From positions 1 through 48,903 of the forward strand of contig PBIX01000042.1 of assembly GCA_002720975.1 (NCBI GenBank): DNA of 48,903 nt, written 5' to 3'. The notes beneath the pieces were generated by a model, which saw nothing but the letters and a program-made list of their open reading frames with translations, did not search any database and was not told the DNA's origin. Positions 9,301 through 17,534 of this stretch are shown here, piece by piece. The position numbers and the translations under genes are program-made. Positions within the stretch are counted from its first letter, which is position 1. The number at the start of each line of letters is the position of its first letter. Source of the DNA: Planctomycetota bacterium (GTDB taxonomy: Bacteria > Planctomycetota > UBA1135 > GCA-002686595).

Positions 9301-12267
9301 ATGAGACACCTCTACTCACTCGCAGCAACCCTCGCACTTGGAGCCCCTCTATCCGCACAGTTCCCCAGCGGCTACGTGGACGAACTGGTGGTCAGCACCC
9401 CCAACGCCGCTGTCGGGATCACCCACGACGGCAACGATCGGATGTACGTCTGGACCGCCCTGGGGGAAGTGCACTTCCTACTCAATGGAGTCCTCAATCC
9501 CCTGGTCGACATCAAGGAAGAGGTCGGCCGGTGGAACGACCTGGGCATGTGCGGGTTTGCCCTGCACCCGGACTTCCTCCTGAACGGGTACATGTACCTG
9601 TACTACGTGGTGGACCGACACCACCTGCTCTACTACGGAACCCCCCAGTACGACCCGAACTCCAACCTGTACAACAGCGCGACGATCGGTCGAGTGACGC
9701 GCTACACCGCCGACGCCAACACCGGCTTCAAGACCCTGGTGCCCGGCAGTCGCACGATCCTGCTCGGAGACCAGATCGACAACGGTGTCCCGATCGTCTC
9801 CACCTCCCACGGGACAGGGGGGATCGGCTTCGGCACGGATGGGACCCTGCTGGTGGCCGCAGGTGACGGAGCTTCCTTCTTTTTTGTGGACACGGGGAAT
9901 CCTGGCGCCGGGTCATTCGTCACCCAGGCGCTGAGCGACGGCATCATCCGCAGCGAGGAAGCCGTCGGCGCCTTCCGGTCTCAGATGATCGGGAGCCTGA
10001 ACGGCAAGATCCTTCGCCTCGACCCCGACACCGGCTTGGGCCTGCCGAGCAACCCGTTCTACGAGCCGTCCGACCCCGGATCGGTGCAGTCACGGGTCTG
10101 GACATTGGGTTTGCGCAACCCCTTCCGGTTCGACATTCGGCCCGGCACAGGATCCACCGACCCCAGCGCTGGCGATCCGGGCTCGATCTACCTGGGCGAC
10201 GTGGGATGGAATGACTGGGAGGAGATGGATGTGGTGTCCGAGGCGGGAATGAACATGGGGTGGCCGCTCTTCGAGGGTCTCACCAGGCAGGAGGACTACG
10301 TGGCTGCCCTGACGGAGAACCGGGACGCACCCAACCCCCTCTACGACGGGGTGACCTGTCTCCAGCAGTACTTCTACTTCCAGGACCTGATCAAGCAGGA
10401 GCGCGAAGACCACAACCCGAGCTTTCGCAATCCTTGTGACAACTCGGTCGCCATCCCCCCCACCACTCCGACGTTCATGCACCGGCGCCCGCGCTTGGAG
10501 TGGAGCCATTGGAACACCAAGGCCTACGTCCCGATCTTCCTCAACGGTCTGGCGCGCCGCTCGCTCCTGGGTTCAACCGGCTGCCCGGTGGACGGGACCC
10601 CCTTCAAGGGCAACAGCGCCACCGGCGGCCTGACGCTCTCCGGCAAGGGCTTTGGTGCACCCTACAAGGGCCAGTACTTCATCGGGGACTGGGGAGCCAA
10701 CTGGGTGCGCTCCCTGGTGTTCGACACCCAGGACGTCCTCCAGCAGGTCCTGGAGTTCGGCATCCTTGTTCGCCCGGTGACCTTTGAGGAAGAGCGCAGC
10801 TTGGGCGACCTGCTCTATATCCCCTGGTCGCTGAACCAGGTGCGTCGGATCCGATACACCGGTGACAGCAACGCCCCACCCCAGTCGGTCCCCCTGGCGG
10901 ACGCTCCTTACGGTCCGAGCCCCCGCACTCTACAGCTGGACGGCACGGCCTCTTTTGACCCCGAAGGCGGAGACGTGTCCTTCCTGTGGCAGTTCCCCGA
11001 TGGAAGCACCTCGACCGAGCCCAGCCCGCGGATTGCCCTCGACAACCCCGGCGGCCTGCCGACGACCCAGGTGGTGAGCCTCACGGTCACCGACGTGAAG
11101 GGCGCTACAGACAATACCCTTCTGAACGTCCACATCGACAACACCCCCCCGGTCGTCGATATCACGAGCGTTCAGAATGGCAGCCAATACTCGACGACCG
11201 ACCTGACCTATGTGAATCTGGCGGCCTCGGTCAGCGACGCCGAGCACGGGCCCACGGACCTCTCCTACCTCTGGCAGGTGTACCTCGTCCACGACAACCA
11301 CAAGCACCTGGGCGATGAGTTCTTCACGCAGACGGCACAGGCCATACTGTTCCCCTCGTCCTGTTCGGGAACCTCATACGCCTATGAGGTTCGCCTCATT
11401 GTGACCGATGCCGATGGCCTGCAGACAACGGACTCTGTGTACCTGTTCCCCGACTGCGCCAGCAGCGGAAGCGTAGCCATCACCTCCCCGGCGTCAGGGG
11501 CCGTCATCAACCCCGGCTCCATCGTCGACATCCAGGCCCAGACGACCGGAGCGATCAACCGTGTCGACACCTGGGTGAACGGGGATCAGCTGCTGGGGAT
11601 GGACTACACCCCCCCCTATCAACTGAGCTGGTCGACGGACACGCCTGGCTCCTATGTCCTGAACGCCTTGGCCATGGTCGACAACGAAGGGTCCGTCTGC
11701 TCCCTGGGCGTCCCCATCCAGGTGCGCCAGCCCACACGCGTGACCACGAGCGTCGCGCGCATCCGGGATGACGGCCAGGAGAACAAGATGAACGGCGCGG
11801 TCGTCCGCAATGGAGCCGAGCTGGACCTCGGGCTGCACAAGACGACCCCTACCCTGGTCGGTCTGCGGATGTCGTTAGACGTGCCCCCCGGTGCGACGAT
11901 CACGGGCGCCTGGATCCAGTTCAGTGCCCAGGACCGCAGCACGCTCGGGTCGCAGCTCTCGGTAACCGCCGAGGCCTCCGATCGGGCGAGACCCATCAGG
12001 AAGGCCGCCTACGGGCTCTCCTCGCGCCCACGCACCACGGCCGAGGTCGTCTGGAAGCCCGGGATCTGGCGCTACGCCGGCGCGCGTGGAGCCCGGCAGG
12101 CGACGCCGGACCTATCCCCACTCCTGCAGGAGCTCGTGGACCGACCCGGCTGGCAGTCCGGCAACCACGCCCTGCTGTTGTTCGAGGGCTTCGGCCAGCG
12201 CCGGGCCCAGGCCTTCCAGAAGGGCGACCACTACGAGCCCACCCTCGTGGTGGAGTACGTCCAGTAG
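9301..12267 (+). CDS. Exported glucose/sorbosone dehydrogenase-like protein with PKD and Ig-like domains
   Basis: This protein of 988 residues begins with a signal peptide ending LSAQ. Residues about 25-520 form a six-bladed PQQ-type sugar dehydrogenase-like propeller (VGITHDGNDRMYV, LGMCGFALHPDF, GRVTRYTAD, LGLRNPFRFD, GDVGWNDWEEMD). A PKD-like domain follows (LDGTASFDPEGGDVSFLWQFPDG, split by short linkers), then Ig-like domains (VDTWVNGDQLLGMDYTPPYQLSW). The last 150 residues resemble a DNRLRE/CBM-like jelly roll often found at the end of secreted proteins (TTAEVVWKP, LVDRPGWQSGNHALLLFEG). Family members oxidise aldoses with PQQ; whether this one is catalytic or only binds sugars is not clear. 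An ATG at 9292 is the alternative start. Confidence 0.85.
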   Translation: MRHLYSLAATLALGAPLSAQFPSGYVDELVVSTPNAAVGITHDGNDRMYVWTALGEVHFLLNGVLNPLVDIKEEVGRWNDLGMCGFALHPDFLLNGYMYLYYVVDRHHLLYYGTPQYDPNSNLYNSATIGRVTRYTADANTGFKTLVPGSRTILLGDQIDNGVPIVSTSHGTGGIGFGTDGTLLVAAGDGASFFFVDTGNPGAGSFVTQALSDGIIRSEEAVGAFRSQMIGSLNGKILRLDPDTGLGLPSNPFYEPSDPGSVQSRVWTLGLRNPFRFDIRPGTGSTDPSAGDPGSIYLGDVGWNDWEEMDVVSEAGMNMGWPLFEGLTRQEDYVAALTENRDAPNPLYDGVTCLQQYFYFQDLIKQEREDHNPSFRNPCDNSVAIPPTTPTFMHRRPRLEWSHWNTKAYVPIFLNGLARRSLLGSTGCPVDGTPFKGNSATGGLTLSGKGFGAPYKGQYFIGDWGANWVRSLVFDTQDVLQQVLEFGILVRPVTFEEERSLGDLLYIPWSLNQVRRIRYTGDSNAPPQSVPLADAPYGPSPRTLQLDGTASFDPEGGDVSFLWQFPDGSTSTEPSPRIALDNPGGLPTTQVVSLTVTDVKGATDNTLLNVHIDNTPPVVDITSVQNGSQYSTTDLTYVNLAASVSDAEHGPTDLSYLWQVYLVHDNHKHLGDEFFTQTAQAILFPSSCSGTSYAYEVRLIVTDADGLQTTDSVYLFPDCASSGSVAITSPASGAVINPGSIVDIQAQTTGAINRVDTWVNGDQLLGMDYTPPYQLSWSTDTPGSYVLNALAMVDNEGSVCSLGVPIQVRQPTRVTTSVARIRDDGQENKMNGAVVRNGAELDLGLHKTTPTLVGLRMSLDVPPGATITGAWIQFSAQDRSTLGSQLSVTAEASDRARPIRKAAYGLSSRPRTTAEVVWKPGIWRYAGARGARQATPDLSPLLQELVDRPGWQSGNHALLLFEGFGQRRAQAFQKGDHYEPTLVVEYVQ

Positions 12268-12275
12268 GGTCTCAG

Positions 12276-12293
12276 ACGGGGACCTGTCCCCGT
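12276..12293 (+). terminator. Short hairpin after the stop codon
   Basis: ACGGGGA (12276-12282) and TCCCCGT (12287-12293) pair perfectly around a four-base loop, 8 bases after the stop codon. No T-run follows. It could be a weak terminator or a REP-like palindrome; the GGGGACCTGTCCCC core resembles palindromes scattered between genes in other bacteria. Confidence 0.4.
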
Positions 12294-12433
12294 TGAGCTT
12301 GGAAGGGGGCGAATGCAGGGTGAGGGCCGCGTAAATCAACCCAAAAAGTGTCCACTGGGGGCGATTGCGGTCATGAGAGAGTGTTCGGAAGCGCTCGGCT
12401 TCGGCCGGCGCTAAACCCCCACCCTCCCTCGCC

Positions 12434-14203
12434 ATGATCCCCTCCCCTGCAAGCACCTTCCTGTCCGCCCGCACGACTCTTCTTCAGCACGCCGGTCGCG
12501 GGCTGTTCCTCGCCCCCGCACTCTTGATCGCAACGACCGCGCTTGGCCAAGATTTCGCTGGAGGAATCGACATCGGTGGCACCCACTCTGCGGTGTCCGT
12601 CACCGCCGCGGACCTGGACGGCGACGGGGATGAGGATGTGCTCTCTGCAGCGAGCTACGAGGGCAAGATCCTCTGGTACGAGAACCTTGGCGGGGGTCTC
12701 TTCGCATCCGAGCAGGTGATCACCAGCCAGGCCAGCGGCGCCTCGTCGGTCTACGCCAAGGACCTGGATGGCGATGGCGATCTGGACGTACTCTCGGCAT
12801 CCGCAAACGACAACAAGATCGCCTGGTACGAGAATCGCCTGAACCAGCTGGAGCAGGACTTCGGTCCACAGAAACTCCTCACAAAGGGCGCCATCGGAGC
12901 AAGCTCCGTCTTCGCTACCGACCTGGACGGTGATGGCGATGCGGACGTGCTGTCGGCATCAAGCACAAACAACACCATCGCCTGGTACAAGAACGGCGGC
13001 AATAAGCAGTTCGGAGACGACTGGTTGATCACGAGCAATGCAGTGGGCGCCACGTGCGTCTATGCCGCAGACCTGGACGGGGATGGGGATGCAGACGTGC
13101 TCTCGGCGTCCTACACCGACGACACGATCGCCTGGTATGAGAACCTGGGCAACGATCTGTTCGGACCCCGCCAGGTGCTCACGGCCTATGCAGATGGTGC
13201 CCGGGCCGTCCATGCCGTTGACCTGGACGGCGACGGGGACGTGGATGTGCTCTCCGCATCGGAGAATGACGACAAGATCGCGTGGTATGAGAACCTGGGA
13301 GGGGGCTCATTCGGCCCTCAGCAGGTGATCTCCAGCCTGGCGGACCAGGCCAGGTCGGTGTATGCCGCGGACCTCGACGGTGATGGTGACCTAGACGTCC
13401 TCTCGGCACATACCTATACACCCCTTCCCTCCGTCTCAATGGGCGCGATTACCTGGCATGAGAATCTGGGTGGAGGCGTATTCGGGTGGCGGCAGAACAT
13501 CGGCCTCATGAGCCCGGGTTGCACATCGGTTCATGCCACCGACCTGGATGGCGATGGGGATGCGGATGTCGTGGCAACTTCAAAGGGCCAGTCCATCGGC
13601 TCATCGTGGTATGGCTGCCTAAAGTGGTTCGAGCAGCTTGGCCCCCCCGACTGCAACGGCAACGGCACCCCGGACAGCCAGGACATCGCAAGCGGCACGA
13701 GCACGGACTGTAACTCCAACGGGATACCCGACGAATGTGAGATCGCGGACGATCCGAGCCTTGACCTGGACCTGGACGGAACCCTCGACAGTTGCCAGTG
13801 CACCTTCGCGCTCTTCTGCGCCTCCAATCTGAACTCCACCGGGATGATGGGCACCATCGGCTATTCGGGGTCGGCCAGCATTCTGGCGAATGACCTGACC
13901 CTCACGGCCAACAACCTGCCCACCAACCAGATCGGCATGTTCATCTACGGCGCAAACGAGTACTACAAGAGCCTGGGCGACGGCCAGCTGTGCGTCGGGC
14001 CCAAGGTCTTCCGCATCAAGCCGGTGGTCAGCACGGGCTTCACGGGCAGTGTGGCGCTTGCCCTGAACTACGGCGCACTGCCATCCGGCGGGCAGGTGAC
14101 CGCATTCTCCACCTGGCACTTTCAGTTGTGGTATCGAGATCCCGCTGGAGGCCTCGCGGGTTCCAACACGACGTCTGGACTGAAGGTCACGTTCTGTCCC
14201 TAG
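12434..14203 (+). CDS. Exported seven-repeat FG-GAP/VCBS propeller protein with type B C-terminal domain
   Basis: This protein of 589 residues has a signal peptide with a long n-region (ending TTALGQ). Seven repeats of the form DLDGDGDxDVLSASxxDxKIAWYEN, roughly 50 residues apart, suggest a seven-bladed calcium-binding propeller. Next comes a short calcium-loop segment (DCNGNGTPDSQDIASG and DCNSNGIPDECE) like thrombospondin type-3 or dockerin-type repeats. The last approximately 130 residues form a beta-rich domain ending WYRDP ... GLKVTFCP, also present at the end of the glycosidase at 43557-45296. Its function is unknown; a surface or matrix protein is likely. The start is taken at the first ATG, 12434; there is no clear Shine-Dalgarno. 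Confidence 0.85.
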   Translation: MIPSPASTFLSARTTLLQHAGRGLFLAPALLIATTALGQDFAGGIDIGGTHSAVSVTAADLDGDGDEDVLSAASYEGKILWYENLGGGLFASEQVITSQASGASSVYAKDLDGDGDLDVLSASANDNKIAWYENRLNQLEQDFGPQKLLTKGAIGASSVFATDLDGDGDADVLSASSTNNTIAWYKNGGNKQFGDDWLITSNAVGATCVYAADLDGDGDADVLSASYTDDTIAWYENLGNDLFGPRQVLTAYADGARAVHAVDLDGDGDVDVLSASENDDKIAWYENLGGGSFGPQQVISSLADQARSVYAADLDGDGDLDVLSAHTYTPLPSVSMGAITWHENLGGGVFGWRQNIGLMSPGCTSVHATDLDGDGDADVVATSKGQSIGSSWYGCLKWFEQLGPPDCNGNGTPDSQDIASGTSTDCNSNGIPDECEIADDPSLDLDLDGTLDSCQCTFALFCASNLNSTGMMGTIGYSGSASILANDLTLTANNLPTNQIGMFIYGANEYYKSLGDGQLCVGPKVFRIKPVVSTGFTGSVALALNYGALPSGGQVTAFSTWHFQLWYRDPAGGLAGSNTTSGLKVTFCP

Positions 14204-14231
14204 GTGGTCGAAGCAACCCCCCACCGAGAGG

Positions 14232-14364
14232 GCTGCCTCCGGCGGCGGCGTGCCCGCCAGCGGAGGCTCCCTGTGCAACGGCAACACCTGCGCTTCCAGT
14301 TCTGCACCGTGATGGCATGAATCCCTCGCGGTTCTCGAAGGGCATCGCAGGTCTGATCTACTGA
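14232..14364 (+). pseudogene. Orphan, frameshifted type A C-terminal tail
   Basis: These bases encode the last 45 or so residues of the C-terminal domain found whole at 18732-19139 and 34390-34797, including GGGVP, SLCNGNT, the GMNPSRFSKGIAG motif and a final stop. Two single-G deletions, near 14290 (ACCTGCGC for ACCTGGCGC) and near 14303 (TTCTGCAC for TTCTGGCAC), break the frame. Nothing of the rest of such a gene lies upstream: the preceding gene ends normally with a different C-terminal domain at 14203. It is a relic of a deleted or partly copied propeller gene. Confidence 0.8.
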
Positions 14365-14477
14365 TCGGGCTTCAGCGGCAGCGCTGGCAGGGCTCGGATC
14401 GACTCGATCGAGCGTAGGAGGACGAGACTCACTATCCTCTACCCTCGTTCACAACTACTCGAACCCGAGGCCCTTCC

Positions 14478-16190
14478 ATGGGCACAAGGATCATGGCCCC
14501 TACGCCCGATCGACTTCCTCGCCTGCTGCTGGCGACCATTGGCTCCCTAGCACTCTCCCCATCCCTTGAGGCCAGCCAAGAGTTGCGAGTGGCCAACCTG
14601 TTCGGTGACCACATGGTCTTGCAGCGGGAGAAGCCCATTCGCATCTGGGGCTGGGGAGCACCCGGAGAGGAGATCCGCGTGGGGTTCGCCATGGGGACAA
14701 CGTCCGAACGCAAGGGAACGGTACAAGCCACCCCGGACGGCCAATGGGAGGTCACACTTGAGGCCCTGCCCTCAGCAAACTTCGTGGGAAGCGATCTGGT
14801 CGTGGAGAGCGACGGGGGCGTTCACCGTTTCGTCGACGTCCTCGTCGGGGATGTCTGGGTCTGTGGTGGCCAGAGCAACATGGAGTGGACCCTGCGCTCC
14901 TCGCGGGACGCGGACCTGGAGGTGGAGTCGGCGGACATGCAGGAGGTACGCTACCTACGCTTGCCGAAGGTCGCTCACCTGGAGCCCCAGGAGGACTTCC
15001 CCGTACGCGCTGGCGAAAATGGCGGCCCGTGGCGGCGCTGCATCCCCGAAGAGGCCGCCGACTGCACGGGAGTCGGGTACTACTTCGCCCGACGCATGCG
15101 ACGGCGACTGGACGTGCCGATCGGCCTCATCGACGCCTCCTGGGGTGGGACCATGGCACAGCACTGGGTCACACAGGACACCCTGCGCGGCTTCCCCGAG
15201 ATGCAGAGCTACTTCGACGAGTTCGAGGCCCGGCTCAGCGCATGGCGTGAGGGCGGCGGCGAGGAGGGCGCGGCTCTACGCTACGCCGAAGACGTCGCTG
15301 CCTGGGAGACCGCGCGTGCCGCGGCCGTAGCGGCCGGGGAGCGCGAGCCCCGGCGACCGGACAAGCGCCAATACGAGGACCCCGCAGCCCAGGGGCAGCC
15401 GGGCGGAATGCTGAATGGCGTCATCCGGCCCATCGCCCGAGCCCGGGTGCGGGGCGTGCTCTTCTACCAGGGTGAGAACAACTCCTTCGGTGAGAGCTGG
15501 AAGCCCTTCCACCAGACCTTCCCCGCCGTGATTTCCGACTGGCGTGCGCTCTTCGACGAGCCGCAGCTGCCCTTCGGGATCATCCAGATCGCGGGCTGGA
15601 GCAACCGGCGCTCCATGACCTACGACATGAACCACCACACCAACATCGTGCGCGAGCTGCAGCACATCACCTGGCAGCGGACGGCGAACACGGGCCTGAT
15701 CGTGACCTACGACACGAACTCCAACGGCAGTATCCACCCCGGGCGCAAGCTGCCCGTGGGCGAGCGGGCGGCGCGCTGGGCCCTGTCCGAGGTCCACGGG
15801 ATCAAGCGCTACCGTTCAGATGAGGCGCTCGAGTGGCGTGGCCCTCTGTATGAGTCGATGCAGATTGAGGCCGGCAAGATCACAATCCGCTTCGTTCAGG
15901 ATACGGCCAACGGTCTACGCCTCGACCAGGACGAAGAGGTGGGCTTCTACGTCGCTGGGGCGGACAAGGAGTTCCACCATGCCCGGGTGCGCGTCCAGGG
16001 TGGCGACAGCTCTCTCGTGATCTGGAGCGATGAGGTCCCCGAACCTGTTGCCGCCCGTTACGGCTGGTCCAACCTCCCGGCAGGAGGCCTGATGAACTCC
16101 CGGGAATTGCCCGCCTTTCCCTTCCGCACGGACACCTGGCCCCTCACCCCCCACCAGTCCACGGGCTCCTACCAGGTGCCGGTGGACTGA
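14478..16190 (+). CDS. Exported sialate O-acetylesterase-like SASA-domain protein
   Basis: This protein of 570 residues has a signal peptide and belongs to the sialate 9-O-acetylesterase (SASA/DUF303) group, which removes acetyl groups from sialic acids or hemicellulose sugars. The serine block VCGGQSNMEW puts the nucleophile at Ser133. FYQGENN and the ISDWRALF segment are the usual middle blocks (WYQGESN in most relatives). The C-terminal block reads SIHPGRKLPVGERAARWAL; relatives usually have Asp before IHP, here it is Ser, so the catalytic dyad may lack its acid. An N-terminal beta domain covers about residues 35-120. GAGG at 14467-14470, 7 bases upstream, supports the ATG at 14478 over the one at 14493. 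It converges with the SGNH esterase gene. Confidence 0.88.
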   Translation: MGTRIMAPTPDRLPRLLLATIGSLALSPSLEASQELRVANLFGDHMVLQREKPIRIWGWGAPGEEIRVGFAMGTTSERKGTVQATPDGQWEVTLEALPSANFVGSDLVVESDGGVHRFVDVLVGDVWVCGGQSNMEWTLRSSRDADLEVESADMQEVRYLRLPKVAHLEPQEDFPVRAGENGGPWRRCIPEEAADCTGVGYYFARRMRRRLDVPIGLIDASWGGTMAQHWVTQDTLRGFPEMQSYFDEFEARLSAWREGGGEEGAALRYAEDVAAWETARAAAVAAGEREPRRPDKRQYEDPAAQGQPGGMLNGVIRPIARARVRGVLFYQGENNSFGESWKPFHQTFPAVISDWRALFDEPQLPFGIIQIAGWSNRRSMTYDMNHHTNIVRELQHITWQRTANTGLIVTYDTNSNGSIHPGRKLPVGERAARWALSEVHGIKRYRSDEALEWRGPLYESMQIEAGKITIRFVQDTANGLRLDQDEEVGFYVAGADKEFHHARVRVQGGDSSLVIWSDEVPEPVAARYGWSNLPAGGLMNSRELPAFPFRTDTWPLTPHQSTGSYQVPVD

Positions 16191-16195
16191 CCCCT

Positions 16196-16213
16196 CCCGG
16201 CCGACGTGCCGGG
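16196..16213. terminator. Hairpin between convergent esterase genes
   Basis: CCCGGC (16196-16201) and GCCGGG (16208-16213) pair around a six-base loop in the 41-bp gap between two convergent genes. There is no T-run, so intrinsic termination is uncertain. Confidence 0.35.
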
Positions 16214-16231
16214 CGCCTGGCAGCCTCAGGC

Positions 16232-17344
16232 TCAGCGCGCGCCCAGGAGCGGCTTGAGCACCGACTCAAGCGCATCCGCGTAGCGCATCATCCCCAGATC
16301 GTTCGGGTGCGACGCATCCACCGTTCCCTCCCCGTCCGTGCCCAGGAAGGGCACGTCCGCAAGGTAGTGAATATCTGTAACCCCTTCCGCCGCCAGCTCC
16401 TCATGGGCGCGGCGTAGCGCAGCCTGGTTCTTGTCGTGGAAGGCGTCCCGCGCAGGAAGAAACACCGAGCTGGGCATGCGGCGATCCTCCACGAGCAGGA
16501 TCGGTGTCTCGGGCCGCGCGGCTCGAAGCTGGCGAACGAGCGGCCCCGCGCGCGCGCTGACGTCCTCCGGGCCCATGTTGGGCAGGCAGTCGATCACGTA
16601 GCAGGAGGCCTCGATCTCCGCGATCAGCGCGCCCACCTCCGCTTCCATGCGCCCGTTGCCGCTGAACCCCAGGTTGAGCACGGGCGTATCCAAGCGACGA
16701 TGGAGGATATTCGTAAAGGCCATCCCCGGCCTTGATGCGCAGGCACCTTGAGCGATCGAGGTCCCGTAGTAGACGATCGGTGGCTCGCGGCGGGGCAGCA
16801 CTCGTTTGAAGCGAGCTCCTTCGGGCACGTCGATGGTGAGCGATTCCACCCCGTTGTAGAGCGGCAGGTAGAGAAGGTACTCACGCTCACCGTCCCTCAC
16901 CCCCGCGACGCTCAACTGATACTCCTGCGTTCGTGGCATACCACAGGCCACCCAGCGCCATCCCGCTCCGTCCGAGGCATACAGATCCACCCCACTGACA
17001 CCGGTCGCTGGCATGTGAACCATATCCAGGTCAGGAAGGTTCAGCTTGACATTGAAGTTCAGATTCGTTGCCGAGGTTCGGAAACGGGCCGCCATCCCCG
17101 CCGTGTGCTGGCCAAGGCGCCAGACAACCGGCCGCACCTTCTCCTTTGCACGTTGCGGCAGCCGAGAATAGAAACGCTCCGTCTCCTCCCAACCACGACC
17201 TTCCACACCCCATTCCGCGACATCGTGCCGAACGAATCCTGTGGTCGGTCGCGAATCCGCTGAGTCCTCCTGCATGCCAAGCGCTACCGCGCTCGTCGTC
17301 ACGGCAAGAAAATCCCGTCTGCCCAATCGAAGTTCGCGTGCCAT
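16232..17344 (-). CDS. Tat-exported SGNH/GDSL esterase with GxDLY N-terminal domain
   Basis: This is a protein of 370 residues. A twin-arginine signal (LGRRDFLAVTTSA) opens it. The GxDLY domain (GVDLYASDGAGW, Gly118-Tyr122) precedes an SGNH hydrolase domain of the Lipase_GDSL_3 type: the serine lies in YYGTSIAQG (Ser196) and the Asp and His in DASHPNDLG (about Asp343 and His346). NLGFSGNGRME supplies the Gly and Asn blocks. Such proteins are carbohydrate or lipid esterases; the substrate is unknown. The ATG at 17344 is chosen because the Tat signal starts there; the frame is open 26 residues further back. TACACT ends 7 bases upstream. Confidence 0.9.
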   Translation of the reverse strand: MARELRLGRRDFLAVTTSAVALGMQEDSADSRPTTGFVRHDVAEWGVEGRGWEETERFYSRLPQRAKEKVRPVVWRLGQHTAGMAARFRTSATNLNFNVKLNLPDLDMVHMPATGVSGVDLYASDGAGWRWVACGMPRTQEYQLSVAGVRDGEREYLLYLPLYNGVESLTIDVPEGARFKRVLPRREPPIVYYGTSIAQGACASRPGMAFTNILHRRLDTPVLNLGFSGNGRMEAEVGALIAEIEASCYVIDCLPNMGPEDVSARAGPLVRQLRAARPETPILLVEDRRMPSSVFLPARDAFHDKNQAALRRAHEELAAEGVTDIHYLADVPFLGTDGEGTVDASHPNDLGMMRYADALESVLKPLLGAR

Positions 17345-17351
17345 GGGCCCC

Positions 17352-17357
17352 AGTGTA
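17352..17357 (-). promoter_or_regulatory. -10-like TACACT before the esterase gene
   Basis: On the minus strand TACACT occupies 17357-17352 and ends 7 bases before the ATG at 17344. The same hexamer at nearly the same distance precedes both oxidoreductase genes at 5.3 kb. I see no convincing -35. Confidence 0.35.
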
Positions 17358-17500
17358 GCGTGGGGCCTGCCCACCTCACGCACCAGAAATACACTCGGGC
17401 ACATGGGGATGAAGGCGGTCACGGGATGTCGCTGGCCACCAGGCTCGGGCCAACGCGATCCACCAGCTCTCAGGCAGACCTCATTGGATCACCGCGATTT

Positions 17501-17530
17501 GTGCAACCCTGTAGCCTGGGGGACTAGTGT
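17501..17530 (+). promoter_or_regulatory. Promoter-like pair before the propeller gene at 17535
   Basis: TGTGCA at 17501-17506 and TAGTGT at 17525-17530 are 18 bp apart, and the start codon follows 4 bases later. The spacing and the position next to the start match the other promoter-like elements in this window, although the hexamers are weak. Confidence 0.3.
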
Positions 17531-17534
17531 GAAT

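Noticed and set aside
12604..13560. Periodic GACCTGGACGGCGATGGGGA-like repeats, first considered as a repeat array
   Set aside because: The period (about 150-170 bp) is that of in-frame VCBS blades with varied codons; it is a coding repeat and not a CRISPR or satellite array.
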